Assembly (NCBI GenBank): GCA_910589415.1
Contig: OU342633.1
Coordinates: forward strand, 6,734,858-6,798,857
Direction: 5' to 3'
Source: Malachius bipustulatus
Lineage: Eukaryota; Arthropoda; Insecta; Coleoptera; Melyridae
Length of the DNA stretch: 64,000 nucleotides
Position numbers and translations under genes: made by a program. A model generated the notes under the pieces. It did not search any database. It was not told the origin of the DNA and worked only from the letters and a program-made list of their open reading frames with translations. This document shows, in pieces, positions 20,693 to 33,646 of the stretch. Numbering within the stretch: position 1 is the stretch's first letter; each line of letters starts with the position of its first letter.

Positions 20693-21958
20693 TAGGTACC
20701 TCCCTAAACAAATGAAGTTATGATAAATCGCCGAAAATTAATTTGATTAGAGTTCTTGGGTAGCCCTCGATCACGAAGAGTTCAATAGAAAAGTTCACTT
20801 CCGCTTTGCCGATAACTGAATACAGCTTAATAATTAATTATTCCTTGGTCCTGTTTTTATACTCTACCATGAGCTAAAAGACCAAATAATTGTTGTCGGT
20901 ATAAGGTTGTCGGAATGTGGTTTAGTTGGAGGACAAAGTAGGGGTGTAAAGTAATAAAAAGCTAACACAATTGAAACGTGATGGCAAGGTTTAACATCTG
21001 GCCGGTGAAGACAAGAAAGATAAACACGTCTGGTTCATTAAAAAATTTCAAACATCTTATTTCTTTTTCTCTTATTAGTGGAGCGAAATTCTCTTATATT
21101 TGAAAAAACATAGCTACGATTGTTAAAAATTGTACTTTTGAACGTTTAGATATGACTATATTGTTATGTGTGTGACCTAAAAATATTGTCACATATTAAG
21201 GAAAAAAAAATCTGTAAGCATTTTCATAACAATTCTAATGTATCAATATTGATATGAAGTGAAAATTATAATAACAATTCTTAAAGCGACTATACTTTTA
21301 CGCACACGCATCTGACAAGGAGAGGTTATTTGTTTTGGAAGTGTCAATAAATTAATTTCTTGTCACATATTAAGGGAAAAAAAATCATTATTTGAAAATG
21401 GTTCCGCTTACCGTTTTCCGTTTTAAGCACTCGCACGACTTCGTACACAATAAAATATTTATAATTCAATAACCATCAAACTTAATTGCGACAAAAATCT
21501 AACTTTTAAAAACTTTCTTAATAGTTTGGCTCTCGGTTTGGCTTCAATTTCTTCGCTGCATGTGTCAAGAAATTTTAAAAAATAAAAAAGTTTCTCGCTG
21601 ACTGAAAATATTAAGTACTTAATGTATTTTTGTGGAAATTTTAAATTACTTTTCCATTTCACAACGAAATATACAAATCCTAGAAACAAGTTTACCGCCA
21701 AAAGAAGCGCTTTATGTATGCACTTCAGTTTAAAAAAAATCGTCGATAGCTCACTTAGATTTAGAGATTGAACTTTGAAAATTCAATTTTTTTGAATTAT
21801 TAATTTTTGAAATATTTTTTTTATTTCCTGACCTATAAAAAAGTCGTACATGTCCATTTCTTTTTGCGGGAGTAGTCAAATACATATACGTATAAGTGGC
21901 AGCTGGTTATACGCCGGAAAAAAAAACAACACATTTTCCTTCCCATTTCGCTCCACTA
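20693..21958. other. intergenic, no gene seen
   Basis: AT-rich sequence with a duplicated word TCACATATTAAGG(G/A)AAAAAAA at about 21190 and 21364. No coding evidence. The region ends at the TA target of the next element. Confidence 0.4.
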
Positions 21959-23166
21959 TACAGGGTGATTGATTGAAACGCCACATTAGAAGTTTATGGA
22001 GAACGAAGAAAGGTAACGATCTGAAATTTTGGTTATGGCCGTCAGGGCACATGATCCGTCGAATGAAAATATTTTCAAGATGGCGGCGCTTCCGGAAATA
22101 CCGGAAGTCGCTATCAACTTTGTTATTTTAAATGGAATGGTACATTTTTTATTGCATTTTTTGATTCAAAACGTTATTTTAAAGAGACTTTGTCTTGGAC
22201 TCCCTAGACCTACGTGTAGTAATTTTTGAGATTTTTGGACTTTTTTGATTTTTTTTTATAATACAACGTGATGTTTCATATCATCTACTGCCGCCATTTT
22301 TAAAGAAAAATTTCTCAAATTTAGGCCATAAGTAAAGGAAGATTTCTAGTTTATAGTGCAATTTTTATAAGTGGCACTTTATGTACAGGGTGTCCAGAAT
22401 TCGACATTCTTTTATTGCAACTTCAGACTATCAAAAGTCTGTTTTTTCAAATACGATTGGACATTTTTTATTTTCGCATCTTATGTGAAACTGAATTTGG
22501 CATCAATGTGTATAAGCATTTCTTATACCTATCTGTGATAATTTTTGAGTTATTCAAGAATTTCCATAAAGTTAAGGGAAATTGTTACATAACATATAAC
22601 ATTTTTAAATGCCCAGCTTTGGAAATGAAAACAATGGAATGCCAATATTATTATTAACTGTCATCCACTTTTATAGCACCTGTTTGCTTGTATTGTTCAG
22701 TCGGATACTGATTCAAAATGGAAAATCAACTGATATTCTGAACTTATTTTGTATTCATGGAGAATGTAACAAAATTATTCAAAGACCTTGCCGCGTATTT
22801 AACGAGAGATGCCCAAATTTGGCTGCAATGATGTAAGTAGATGATATAAAACATCACGTTGTATTATAAAAAAAAATCAAAAAAGTCCAAAAATCTCAAA
22901 AATTACTACACTTAGGTCTAGGGAGTCTAAGACAAAGTCTCTTTAAAATAACGTTTTGAATCAAAAAATGCAATAAAAAATGTACCATTCCATTTAAAAT
23001 AACAAAGTTTATAGCGACTTCCGGTATTTCCGGAGGCGCCGCCATCTTGAAAATATTTTCATTCGACGGATCATGTGCCCTTATGGCCATAACCAAAATT
23101 TCAGATCGTTACCTTTCTTTGTTCTCCATAAACTTCTAATGTGGCGTTTCAATCAATCACCCTGTA
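21959..23166. mobile_element. palindromic element with TACAGGGTG ends and 330-bp arms
   Basis: The left terminus TACAGGGTGATTGATTGAA and the right terminus complement (ending CACCCTGTA) extend into inverted arms of about 330 bp (21959-22291 and 22838-23166), over 95 per cent identical by eye. A 545-bp unpaired centre contains another TACAGGGTGTCC word near 22385. The flanking TA suggests a TA target duplication. Each arm contains a mirror copy of the same short ORF, which is an artefact. Non-autonomous DNA transposon. Confidence 0.85.
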
Positions 23167-23210
23167 TTTATTTTATAGCAAAAAGTAACTAAAACTAAAA
23201 TTTTGTACAC

Positions 23211-24839
23211 AGTCCGAGGCGGTAGTGGCGCCCCACCCTGTATTGTTTTTCATGTCATTCGTCATTCGTTATAAAAAAAAAAACAAGAAGATAAATATTC
23301 TATCACACTCAAAATAAAACTGAATTTTTTAAAACCATTTTTTCACCCAATACTAATAATAATAAAATAATCATAAGACAAGCGATATGACGTCACGACG
23401 TCATTATTCGTGATGCTCTTATTTTTTACAAATGAGGAATGAACAAAAAAATTAAGTTTTAAAACATTTTTTACTGTTATAAATTTTTGTTTTTCTTGAT
23501 TTCTTATACAATAATAACTGAATGGCGTGAAAAACAATAGGTTAGCTACCGTAAGAAAACAAAAGTTGAATACGAAAGAAAACCTTCTAAGGATATAGTG
23601 GGTTTTAAAGATTTTTGAGATGTCAGATGGATAGCTCATAAAGATTTATGAGAAATAAGCCTAAAAAAAGTAACTTGTTTTTAATAGTATTTTCATCATA
23701 GGTATTTCAAGAAAAACTGATCATATTTTCGATCTGCTTCTTCTAAACAATTATTACTCGTCGCTGTACTACGCAAGTTTTCCAATGATTGTTTTTCTAT
23801 GATTTCACAAATGCATAGGTAACTAAAATATTTCACAATAATAAAGGCACGCAGGTACCTATTTATTTATTTCTCTCATATGGGCTTTAAAACGTTATTT
23901 AAAAATGTGCCCGGAAGTCTTTACGACTTAAAATTAGGACTATTGGAGCTTGGAATACAAAAATATCTATTTTTATTATACGAATCGATTCTATATGCCA
24001 TCTAGGTCAGAAGGGCCGTGCAATGTAGCCATAAAATGTACCTATATCCGTATTTATGAAGGGTGCAATTGCATGAATGTCTGAGAATAAATTCCCGTGA
24101 CCTTTGGTAATAAAATGCTAATTTTTTTTATTTCTAAGATTTTTAGAAATCCTTGGTCTTTCATTTAACATCCTCCGATCACAATCGATATTGAGGTCGA
24201 AGCTATGAATGAACAAATTAACGGGCATGTGGTGGCGGTGGTGTATTATAATAGTTTATAGATTCTTGAAAAAGCCTAATGACATAAAAATATTTTTTTT
24301 ATTGATATTTTTAATTTCCTTAAAAGATGTTTAGCTATATTATCTATTTCCTTCCCGTCTTGACTATAAAAACGTTACTCTTTTTTACGTTTTTCTATAC
24401 ATCCGGCCTCGTGGCCAATATAAATTTATGTAAAGAATAAGAATAGAAAATACTATGTAATTACGTTTTATGACTTGCAAACTGGAATTTTTTAAAACAA
24501 TAATTTTTACCCACAAAATGTTTTGTTTATTCAGCTTCAACAATATCGGAAGTTACAATAATGCAACGTCATTGAGGTGCGTAAGTACTCTACACTGTCC
24601 CTTATTTCAAAACAAATGCACAATTTTGTAGCTATTTCGAATTCGTCAAGATATACAAGATATCTGTGAGCGCTGCTGAAATATCCTGGAAAAAAAATGA
24701 AAAATCGACATTTCTTTTTTTATTAGTATCTTATTTTTATTGAAAATTAATAACAAATTTTTTGCAGATTGCATAAACCGTTATAAGAGCTATCCATAAT
24801 CTGACATAACAAAAACTTTCAAGCAGACTATAGATACCA
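23211..24839. other. intergenic with a remnant transposon end
   Basis: Positions 23211-23242 are a lone end of the TACAGGGTGGGGCG family seen at 62.4 and 63.0 kb. The rest is AT-rich without recognisable genes or repeats. Confidence 0.5.
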
Positions 24840-25246
24840 GAGTTTCCCATAGTCAACTTTTGTTTTTCTTATGGCCGCCATATTATTTTTTATGTCGTTC
24901 GGCTTAGAAAAATCATGGAAATCAAAAATTAATAACATTAAGGAAAACAATTCAAAAAAATTTATTCTTCTTTTTTTCGGAAAAAAACATTCTTTCAACG
25001 AATTACCTACTCAATATGTCATAATAGTACCTACTTGCCTTACGGTTTTTAAATTTTTTATGATATTCGGTACAAATAGTTGTCTTTTTTTTTCAAAAAA
25101 AGAAGAATAAATTTTTTATTTTTTTCTGAATGTTATTAATTTTTGGTTTCTATGATTTTTCTTATATCGAACGACATAAAAACAGTGAAATAGCCCATAA
25201 GAAAATGACCATAAGAAAACAAAATGTGACTATGAAAACTCTGGGA
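24840..25246. mobile_element. palindromic MITE-like element
   Basis: The left arm (from AGAGTTTCCCATAGTCAAC, through TTCTTATGGCCGCCAT and GTCGTTCGG) is answered by the inverted right arm ending near 25246. Arms are about 140 bp and diverged. Same family core as 20.4, 31.9 and 37.0 kb. Confidence 0.65.
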
Positions 25247-27100
25247 TTTAGTCTCATTTTTATCTCACTCTCAAAGAACTCATTTTACTTGATTTTTATC
25301 ATAACTTCTATTGTTTAGGTAAGTAATTTTGACACTTATTTTCGCGATTAACAATCAAACTGTTGATTTCTCGAAAAAATGAAAGAGAAATTTTCTTTAG
25401 AACTCTTAGGGGGCTACCTAGAACTCTAATCAGAACTCATTTTACTTGATTTTTCAAAAATTTGCAAAAAAAAAATCGCGGAACTATTTGCGAAAATATA
25501 CAGGAACTCTAGAACTCCACGTTTTATTGCTATTTATCACATCAGAACTCATTTTTTGAACAAAGTGGGGGCCGCGTGAAGTTAGCCTCCAGAAGTGAAT
25601 TTTGCGTTTTAAGGGCTCTGTTCCGCGGAACTATTTGAAATTTATGTCCAGAACTCTATAACTATTTTAGGTCTTCTCAGAACTCTAAAAATTTTAGTGA
25701 TTTGATACAATTCGGGGGCTAACTTCACGAGAGTAAACCAGTTTCTAGAAATGGATGTCTAGAAAAAGTAGCAAAACAACATTTAAAAGTAGAAAAAATA
25801 AAAGATATAAACTTTATAGAAAATTGCAGAAAAAGATCTTACGAAAAATTTATCTTACAAATCTTACAAAAATTCGCACAGCTATGGTATAACGTTATGA
25901 AATTTTTGGGTCAAAAACTAAATTTCACTTAGATATTTTATTTATTTTCAAACAAATAGATACATCTACGTGTTTAACATGAAAGAATTTTTGGAGGAAA
26001 ATGAATAGAGTTTGAATTATAATTTACGCCCCTATAGGCTATTATAGCCCTATATTAGTCCAATGGTGTTAAGACCTTGATCTTTATTATTTTAATTATT
26101 GTCCAATATAAGTACCATAAATTGAAGGGCTTGCAGACAAAGCTAAAATATTATGAAAATTTAGATAATTTTTTTCCGAAATTTTCAACCTAGATGCAGG
26201 GTGTTGAAAAACTGGTCTTTTAAATGGCACCTAAACATCCTAAATCTCGGTTAAAAAACATTTTCGAAAGAACATTATTTGTATTTTTTTAACATTTTAG
26301 CTTTATTTAGGAGCCCTTTAATGTATTGTACTTACCACTGAATCTCCTATTGTAGAATTTTTCAAAACAATAGTGTTTTATTCATCATCCAACAAAAAAA
26401 ATCTCTAAGTTTAAAATTAAATTTCCTCCTCAATAAATTTCTTAAACATATAAATTAGAAATGAAAATACTTCAGTTGTGGATAAAATAATACCTATACC
26501 CACAATATCACATTTTTGTGAATATTATCGTAGTCGAATTTACTTTTATTGCCTCGACTTTTTTAATTCCACGCGATTTTCGGCTGATCTCGTTGTGTAA
26601 GAACTTTATTTTAAAATTCAAAGAATTTTTTTTTGTTTTATTAAAATATTATTAGAAACAAAAAATTTTCCTATGTAATAGTTATTTATTATTATACAAG
26701 AGAAAAAAGTGATAGATTTTAGCTCGAGAATTTAATAACAAAGGATATAGTTATTATTATGAAAATTCTCTTAATAATTACCATTTGGACATTTAGTAAT
26801 ATAATATGTAACTTTCGTGTACGTATTTGATATAAATTTGATGATTACTGAGTGTTAATAGTAGCTATACCTAAGCGGCCATGAGCAAAAGTGCTCATTT
26901 TTTTCCTGATAATTTTTTTTCCCCCGTTAAGAAACAGTTCATACAAAGAGGCATTTTTTTTACCTGCCAAAGGGGTCATACCTACTTTTTGCTAGTCGCA
27001 GAAAAAAAAATAGCAATTCGATAGGGCAGGCTTTACAACGGCGGGCGGTACTTTAGAACGGTTGTGGGGGTCAAATATTCACACATAATTTAAATTCTAT
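25247..27100. other. intergenic, dispersed repeats, no gene seen
   Basis: Positions 25330-25740 have many irregular CAGAACTC/AGAACTCT words. Positions 26098-26280 are one of three diverged copies of a repeat also at 31488-31640 and 32996-33260 (shared GAGCTAAAATATTA..., GGTTAAAAAACATTTTC). No coding evidence. Confidence 0.5.
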
Positions 27101-27109
27101 CATAGGATT

Positions 27110-27513
27110 TCTTCAGCCCAGCCGACTTGCTGACAAAGACAAGCCAGTTGCCCTGCCTTGCCCCTTGACCCCTTGCCCGTTATTGCCCTGCCCTGCCCCT
27201 GCCAGTTTTACCGATCAGAGCAGAGATCAGATCCAGAATCCACAACACAATCAATAATATCAATCACTCACAATCCAGCCACTCCAGCCAGCAGTCCTGC
27301 CTGTGCCTGTTGCCTTCTTTTTGTGTGTATGCTTTGTTTGTTTAGCTTAATAAGTTTTACTTAAGTCGAATATATAGATTATTATATCTGCGTCGCAGCG
27401 TCAAGCAAGAAGTGTTTTGCGGTTTTCTTTTTGGTGTAGTGCGAAGTGCTTATTGGACACAGATATTTCATCAATCATCAATCATCACTTTAAAAGAAAT
27501 GAATTCAAACGAG
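27110..27513 (+). CDS. candidate first exon (5' UTR plus 5 codons)
   Basis: The region turns abruptly C-rich (runs of CCCTGCC at 27150-27205), unlike its surroundings, as promoter-proximal exons often do. It ends with AAAGAA ATG AAT TCA AAC GAG / GTAAGTT, i.e. a start codon at 27499 and a consensus splice donor at 27514 after five codons, in phase 0. Two downstream acceptors, at 33646/33647 and 36648/36649, are also phase 0 and both continue with a lysine codon in long open frames. The exon could serve either or both. Upstream limit and transcription start are not known. Confidence 0.5.
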
Positions 27514-28700
27514 GTAAGTTACTTAAGTTATATATAATTTTATTGTATGTGTGTTCTTTATACACTCTACTCCTCGCTAGAGTCCCTCGATTCTCGTTAT
27601 CTATATAGGTACTCTAAGACAAAAATATTACACAATTACCTATAATAGTAAAAAAAATACTGTTTATTTGGCACTCAAGTAACTTTAAATCAAAAATGAA
27701 TAACAATCATGGTAAAAATCACATTAATGTGCAATATTTTTGTTCTCGAGTCTTTTTTTTCTACTTTTGAGACTATTTAAGTCTGCCCAAATTGATACAG
27801 AATAGTTAAGTACCGGCGTTACCTAGGTAAAGTAAAAAGTGTACCAAAAGTTAATAAAAAAATTTATCTAAGATTTTCCTTCAATAATAATTGTTAGTGA
27901 AGAGGTTATACATAAATAAAAAAATAGGTTAAAAATAAAATTATGGAACATAAATTCACGTCCCCCCCTCGTAAAAAAAACCCTTCGGTGAAGAAAGTAT
28001 TGTTTCGCTAATATAACTCGTTGATCGTTGGATATATCAAAAAATACGTATTAGAAGAAAGGAAGCTTGAGTGATTTTCTAAAAAAAGATATCTTGTAAT
28101 GTTTTCGTATGTGATAGTTCTCGAGGAATTCAATATTTGGTCAAATGTAATTGTTTACATCCGCGGCTGCTAAGTTCCATCAATTATTTTAGCGGGACCG
28201 AGGAGCGAAATAGGGGTGCTGAGTGGGTAAGAAGCTAAAAACAGCTACCGCAAATTAATATTAAGGTCACAACTAAGGCCTTTTTGACACTTAGGTCGCA
28301 CTGTTATTTTTATTTTCACTTTTAGGGCAAGGAACATCTTCGAAATTAACAGTAGCACGATTATTTTTTTGCATTTGCATTCCAAAAAGCTTCAAAATCA
28401 ATCTCTATTTTGATCCAGATCCAGCTACATAGCAAGATTTATTAGTAAATCAGGCAGCCTCGAACTCGATAAGCGTGTAGCCTAGCGTTTAACAGGGTTG
28501 CCATATTGCCTTTTCGACGCTAGAAACAGTGATTTCAAGGACCTAAGGTGACCTTTCGTGCCTTTTTTTTCGGTAACCGTGAATTTGCGGAAGATAGGAA
28601 TAGCTTCCTGATGTTACTCTAGGTGTACTCCACCCCTATATAGGTGGCATAGTGAAACTGTAGGAGCCCCGGATGTAAATAATGACCCAATATTTTATTA

Positions 28701-29632
28701 ATTGCGAATTTTGTATTTTTGATGCGTGCGAATTTTCATGAATTTACAATTTTATTGTTGGCGGGCAGCCTCTAGAAAAAAATTAAATTTCTCGAAAACC
28801 AAACAAATATGGAGAAAAATGAAAGTGAGTTTTGAAGGGGACATAAAATACAACTTTTTCGCCATTCTCATTGATGTGTACCTATTATTTTTTAGTGCAT
28901 AGTTTTTTATTTTGTTTTTATTATTAGTTATTTATTAATTAATGCTGAAAAAGGTAAAAATAATAAAAATTACAATTTTCAATTTTAGCAGTATACGTAT
29001 TAAAGTTACCTAGCCAAATTTTGTCAATTTTTTTTTTGAGCCATTTCTTAAAAAAAAAATGAAACAGCAGCTGAAAATTTTTGAAAATATTACGAAATAT
29101 TGCTATATTATTATTGCTATAAGTAGTGCGTACTGAAATTTTTTAGGTACTCGTACATTCTCAATGTGTTGTTTTTTATGAGATCATAAAAAAATTGCCT
29201 AAACTTGACAAAGTTTAATATGCTGTTGAAATTTCAAAATGTATTTTTTTTATTTTTAACTTTCTCAGTGGTGATAGGTAATATCTTGACAAAAAATATA
29301 ATACTTATATGCTATGATATTTTATTGATTTCTATTATTTTTATTAGGCCTGCTAAAACTTAAAAAGTAGCAAAATCAACAGACAGTATTACTAGAGTCC
29401 CTCGATTACAGGGACTCTAAGTTATACTATATATTATTGTAATATTTATATACTAAAAAGCACTTCATCAATGAGAATGCCAAAAAAAACTTGTATTTTA
29501 TTTCTCATTCAAAACCCATTTTTATTTTTCTTCATAGATTGTTTGGTTTTCGAATAATTTTACTTTGTCTAGAGGATGTGCGCCAAAAAGATGAAAATTC
29601 TCGCACATAAAAAATACAAAATTTTGCAATTT
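28701..29632. mobile_element. palindromic element, diverged arms about 180 bp
   Basis: The left part (ATTGCGAATTTTGTATTTTT, GCGTGCGAATTTTCAT, then the CTCGAAAACCAAACAA and GCCATTCTCATTGATG blocks) returns inverted from about 29463 to 29632. The centre is AT-rich and carries the small AGAGTCCCT hairpin at 29394-29418. Confidence 0.65.
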
Positions 29633-29961
29633 CTTAAATATACAAGAATAAAACTATGACATACGAGTAAATTACAAGATACCTTTTTTTTAAAATCACT
29701 CAAGCTTTTTTTATACTATTTCCTCTCCATTTACAATTATTATTGAAGGAAAATCTTTAATAAGATTTTTTATGAAGTTCTGGTAATTTTTCACTTTACC
29801 GACTGGACAGATGAAATGTAAAAAAAAAAGATTTCGTTTGGATTTAAATTTTATACAGCCTGTTCCGTAAGCAATGGTCCGAGGTAAGTGGAAGATTCTT
29901 AATTTCGAAATATTACTATCTGACACAACTGGCTGAACAAATTGTTCATAATGAAAAAGAT

Positions 29962-30900
29962 ATAATAGGGTAGCAGAGTTGACATTTTAAAATATATTTT
30001 TCGGGATCTTTTTAAATATTGTAAGCGCACAAACGTAAAAATTTTGGAAGAGACGTTTTACGGTAGAGAGATAACATAATTTGACGAGTAATATTTAATT
30101 TTTAATTAATAGAGGGCGCCACATAAGTCATGTTGATTGTGTAAAAAATGTACACTATTTGAAATGAATTAAAATGAACTATATTTTACCCTTAAACGCT
30201 ATCTGGCTTTTCATTTTGAAAGATTAGATGTGCATTAGGTATTATTGCGAAGAAAAGTTAAACTGATCGTCACCCTCACAAGGTTAGTCGTTTTCGAGAT
30301 AAATCGCATTTTAATAGTCCACCTGCATAATTTAAATTTTATTTATTATGAGAAATAAAGCGTTGCTGAGCCTGACCTGACTCATTCAATCAACGGCGTA
30401 CGCTATAAGATAATGAAAAACTTATTGATATTTAACCTATTTTCACTTTGACTGATTCAAAACAAGAATTCACTCGACAGTTTCAATAAAAAAAAAATTG
30501 TGATCGTCTTATGATTCTTTCATTTTGTTATTATCAAATAAAATGTAATTATGCAGGTTACTAATAAGAAATGCGATTACCTCAAAAACGACTAACTTTT
30601 GTGGGTGACGATCAGTATAATTTTTTTTCGCGATTATGTACCTGCAATATTTTAAAATCAAGAGCAAGATAGCGTTAAAGGTAAAATAAAATAGTTCAGC
30701 GTAATTTAAATGATCAACACGACGTATGTGGCACCCCATACACATATAATACACCGACAGGGATCTAAAAGTATGATTTCTCTTTCTGCAAAATGTTTAT
30801 TCTGAAATTTTTACGTTCGTGCGTTTACAATAACAATCTTTCAAATAGAGAGAATTATCAGAAAAATAAATTTTAAAAGGTCACCGTTGCCACCCTGTAT
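29962..30900. mobile_element. palindromic element with CACCCTGTAT end, diverged arms
   Basis: Left words such as AAGCGCACAAACGTAAAAATTT, CGCTATCTGGCTTTTCATTTTG and TAGTCGTTTTCGAG recur inverted on the right, up to a GCCACCCTGTAT terminus. Arms of about 400 bp have drifted with small indels, so it is an older copy than the one at 32 kb. Confidence 0.7.
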
Positions 30901-31791
30901 CTTTTTTATTTTCAAATTATTCTATCAATATTTTGTTCCAGCAAGTTTTGTTGGATCGTAAAATATTTTGAAATGAAGAATCTTTTACTTCACCATAGAG
31001 TATTACTTAAGGAACAGCTGTATAATGGTGTGTTAATTTCAGGTCACTTGAAAGTCTCAATGCCAAAGACTCATGAAGTCATCCTAATTAATTACTACGA
31101 TTTCTCGATATGTTGTCTGTTTTCATAATAAAAAAAAATATTTTTCGATATTTACACTTTATTTTTAACTTTATTTACGACTGTTTTTCTCGATTTTCAA
31201 ATATTACATAATTATTTAAATTTTGATATGGCTGGAAATGGAATAAAAAGTAATGCTTATCAAAATCAATAATTATAAAAACATATAGGTTGTCATAAAC
31301 AATGATGTATGTATAAACATGAAAAACAAATGACACAGGGAACTGAAAATATGCTGCAAACATTTTCTATATGGAGAAAATCGCTTTATCCCTTCCAAAT
31401 TTTTTTTCCAAGAAAATTAGTTAAAATACCATCTTTTTTACCAAAATAATTAGGTATCTTCTTAGATATAATCTCGGATATAAGAAATAGAAGGTGTTTC
31501 TAAAATAACTAGAAGGGCGTGTAGATAAAGCTAAAATATTAAGAAAATTCAATTTTTTTTCGAAAATGTTTTTTAACCGATGTACAGGGTGTTTAAATGT
31601 CGATTTACGAAGCAGGTTTTTATTGTATTCTTCTTCCTTTCCATTTTAAGCTTCTACTTATGTGCTTAGCCAGCCTCACTTTTATTGTATGCTTCTACAG
31701 AATGGACCAATAATTTTGACTTTTTATACAGGGTTATGCAAATTTCATGGTGCCGGGTATTGGGATATCCTAAACCATAAGAGATACAGGG

Positions 31792-32690
31792 TTGCTTAAA
31801 TTAGAGAAAAGTTGCGCTATTTTGTGGCCATCTTGCATCTGTGAAGACAATCAAGATATCTATGACCATTCCTGAATTATCCTGAAAAAACTGACAAACT
31901 TCAATTCTTTATTTTCTTAATTGTTCCCTTATTATTCAAAGTTTCAATTTGAAAGTTTGCGAATTGACAGTGTTTGACATTCGGCACCTGTTAGTGTCAC
32001 TCGATCGTTTTTACGCCTACTACTTTCGAAGATATCATAGTCAACTTTTGTTTTTCTTATGGACGCCATATTGGAATTTTACAACATTCAGTAGAGAAAA
32101 AAAAAATGCAATCAACTGATTTATCACACTTGTACATTTTAAGAAAAAAATCAAAAATCGAAATAACATTATTTGAAAAAATTATAAATAATTGTCGAAC
32201 AGAATAAAATTTTTTAATTTTTAATTAAATTTTTTTTTTAATTTACAACGTTGATAAATTCATTAATTAATTAATTTTATTCTCTTCGACAAATTATAAT
32301 TTTTTCAAATAATGTTATTTCGATTTTTGATTTTTTTTCTTCAAATTTACATCAGTGATACATCAGTTGATTGTATTTTTTTTCTCTACTGAATGTTGTA
32401 AAATTCCAATATGACGTCCATAAGAAAAACAAAAGTTGACTATGATATCTTCGAAAGTAGTAGGCGTAAAAACGATCGAGTGACACTAATACAGGTGCCG
32501 AATGTCAAACACTGTCAATTCGCAAACTTTCAAATTGAAACTTTGAATAATAAGGGAGCAATTAAGAAAATAAAGAATTGAAGTTTTTCAGTTTTTTCAG
32601 GATAATTCAGGAATGGTCATAGATATCTTGATTGTCTTCACAGATGCAAGATGGCCACAAAATAGCGCAACTTTTCTCTAATTTAAGCAG
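31792..32690. mobile_element. near-perfect 0.9-kb palindrome
   Basis: Arms 31792-32206 and 32277-32690 are inverted and almost identical over about 415 bp (e.g. AAATTAGAGAAAAGTTGCGC, CTATGACCATTCCTGAATTA, CGATCGTTTTTACGCCTACT), around a 70-bp AT-rich centre. The left outer flank (GGGATATCCTAAACCATAAG) links it to the element at 20150-20660. A transcript crossing it would fold into a long double-stranded RNA hairpin. Confidence 0.9.
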
Positions 32691-33646
32691 CCTAATTTTT
32701 AATTTTCGGTTTATTGTCTTTTTTTTCAATAAAAATTATCCAACCTATTTAATAATTTTATATTCAGTAATTATAAAATAGATTTGTGAATAAAATAGAA
32801 AAGTGGGAATCCGTGGTCACCTGACACCTTGCCTCATAAAAATTTCTGTGAATAAAAAAAAACTATTTTTTCAATTTTTTTATTGTTTTTTTCGGAATGA
32901 CAGATTAAATTACTATAAAAAAGGCTTATGTACTTATAAAATTTCGATAGGTAATATTCTTGCCAATATTTTTATTATTTTTATTTCATAGTCTTCAAGA
33001 CATGTACTATAAATTAAAGGCTTTGCAGATAGAGCTAAAATATTAAGGAAATTAAATTTTTTTTTCTCTTAAATATTTTCTTAACCGAGATACAGGATGT
33101 CTATTAAGTGTCATTTACAAAACAGGTTTTTCAACACCATGTAACTCGGTTAAAAAACATTTTCTGAAAAAATATATTTGAATAGTCCATAGTAGATGGA
33201 GTCCATTTTAACTCCATCTACATGTTCGTTGAGTTTGCCCAGTTATTTTGGAAATACCTTGAATTAAGTCTAGTATGTTAATTAAAATAACATAAATAAC
33301 ATAAATTCGGTAGGTAGGTGTAGATAATTATATTTAATTTATTTTGGCTGGTAGGAAAAATAGCTACCCGCTACCCACTTTTTCTTTCAAAAGCTTGATT
33401 GAATTATTGAACAATAAATTAATTACATCAAATTTTATAATGAGAAAAAGTATATACCTAGGATATTAATTATTAAAAAAAGGTAATACCTAGGACACCC
33501 CTTTCACGGGTTTTGTTTCTTGAATATATCTGTTATTCTTGTTAAAAAAACTCTTAATCGTTAAAACTATCGTTTTAAAAGTTCTAAATCTTAATCTTAA
33601 AAAAAAAAATTTTTAAATAATTATTTCAAAATGTTTGCATTTGCAG

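Larger units (their letters stand above)
27514..33646 (+). other. candidate 6.1-kb intron filled with palindromic repeats
   Basis: Bounded by a GTAAGT donor and a pyrimidine-poor TTGCATTTGCAG acceptor. It contains three long palindromes (28701-29632, 29962-30900, 31792-32690), two AGAGTCCCTCGATT sites and the diverged dispersed repeat at 31488-31640 and 32996-33260. No coding evidence. Confidence 0.4.

Noticed and set aside
22029..23096. Two mirror ORFs MVMA(V/I)RAHDPSNENIFKM...
   Set aside because: Arms of a palindrome give the same peptide twice; no family recognised and no sign of expression.
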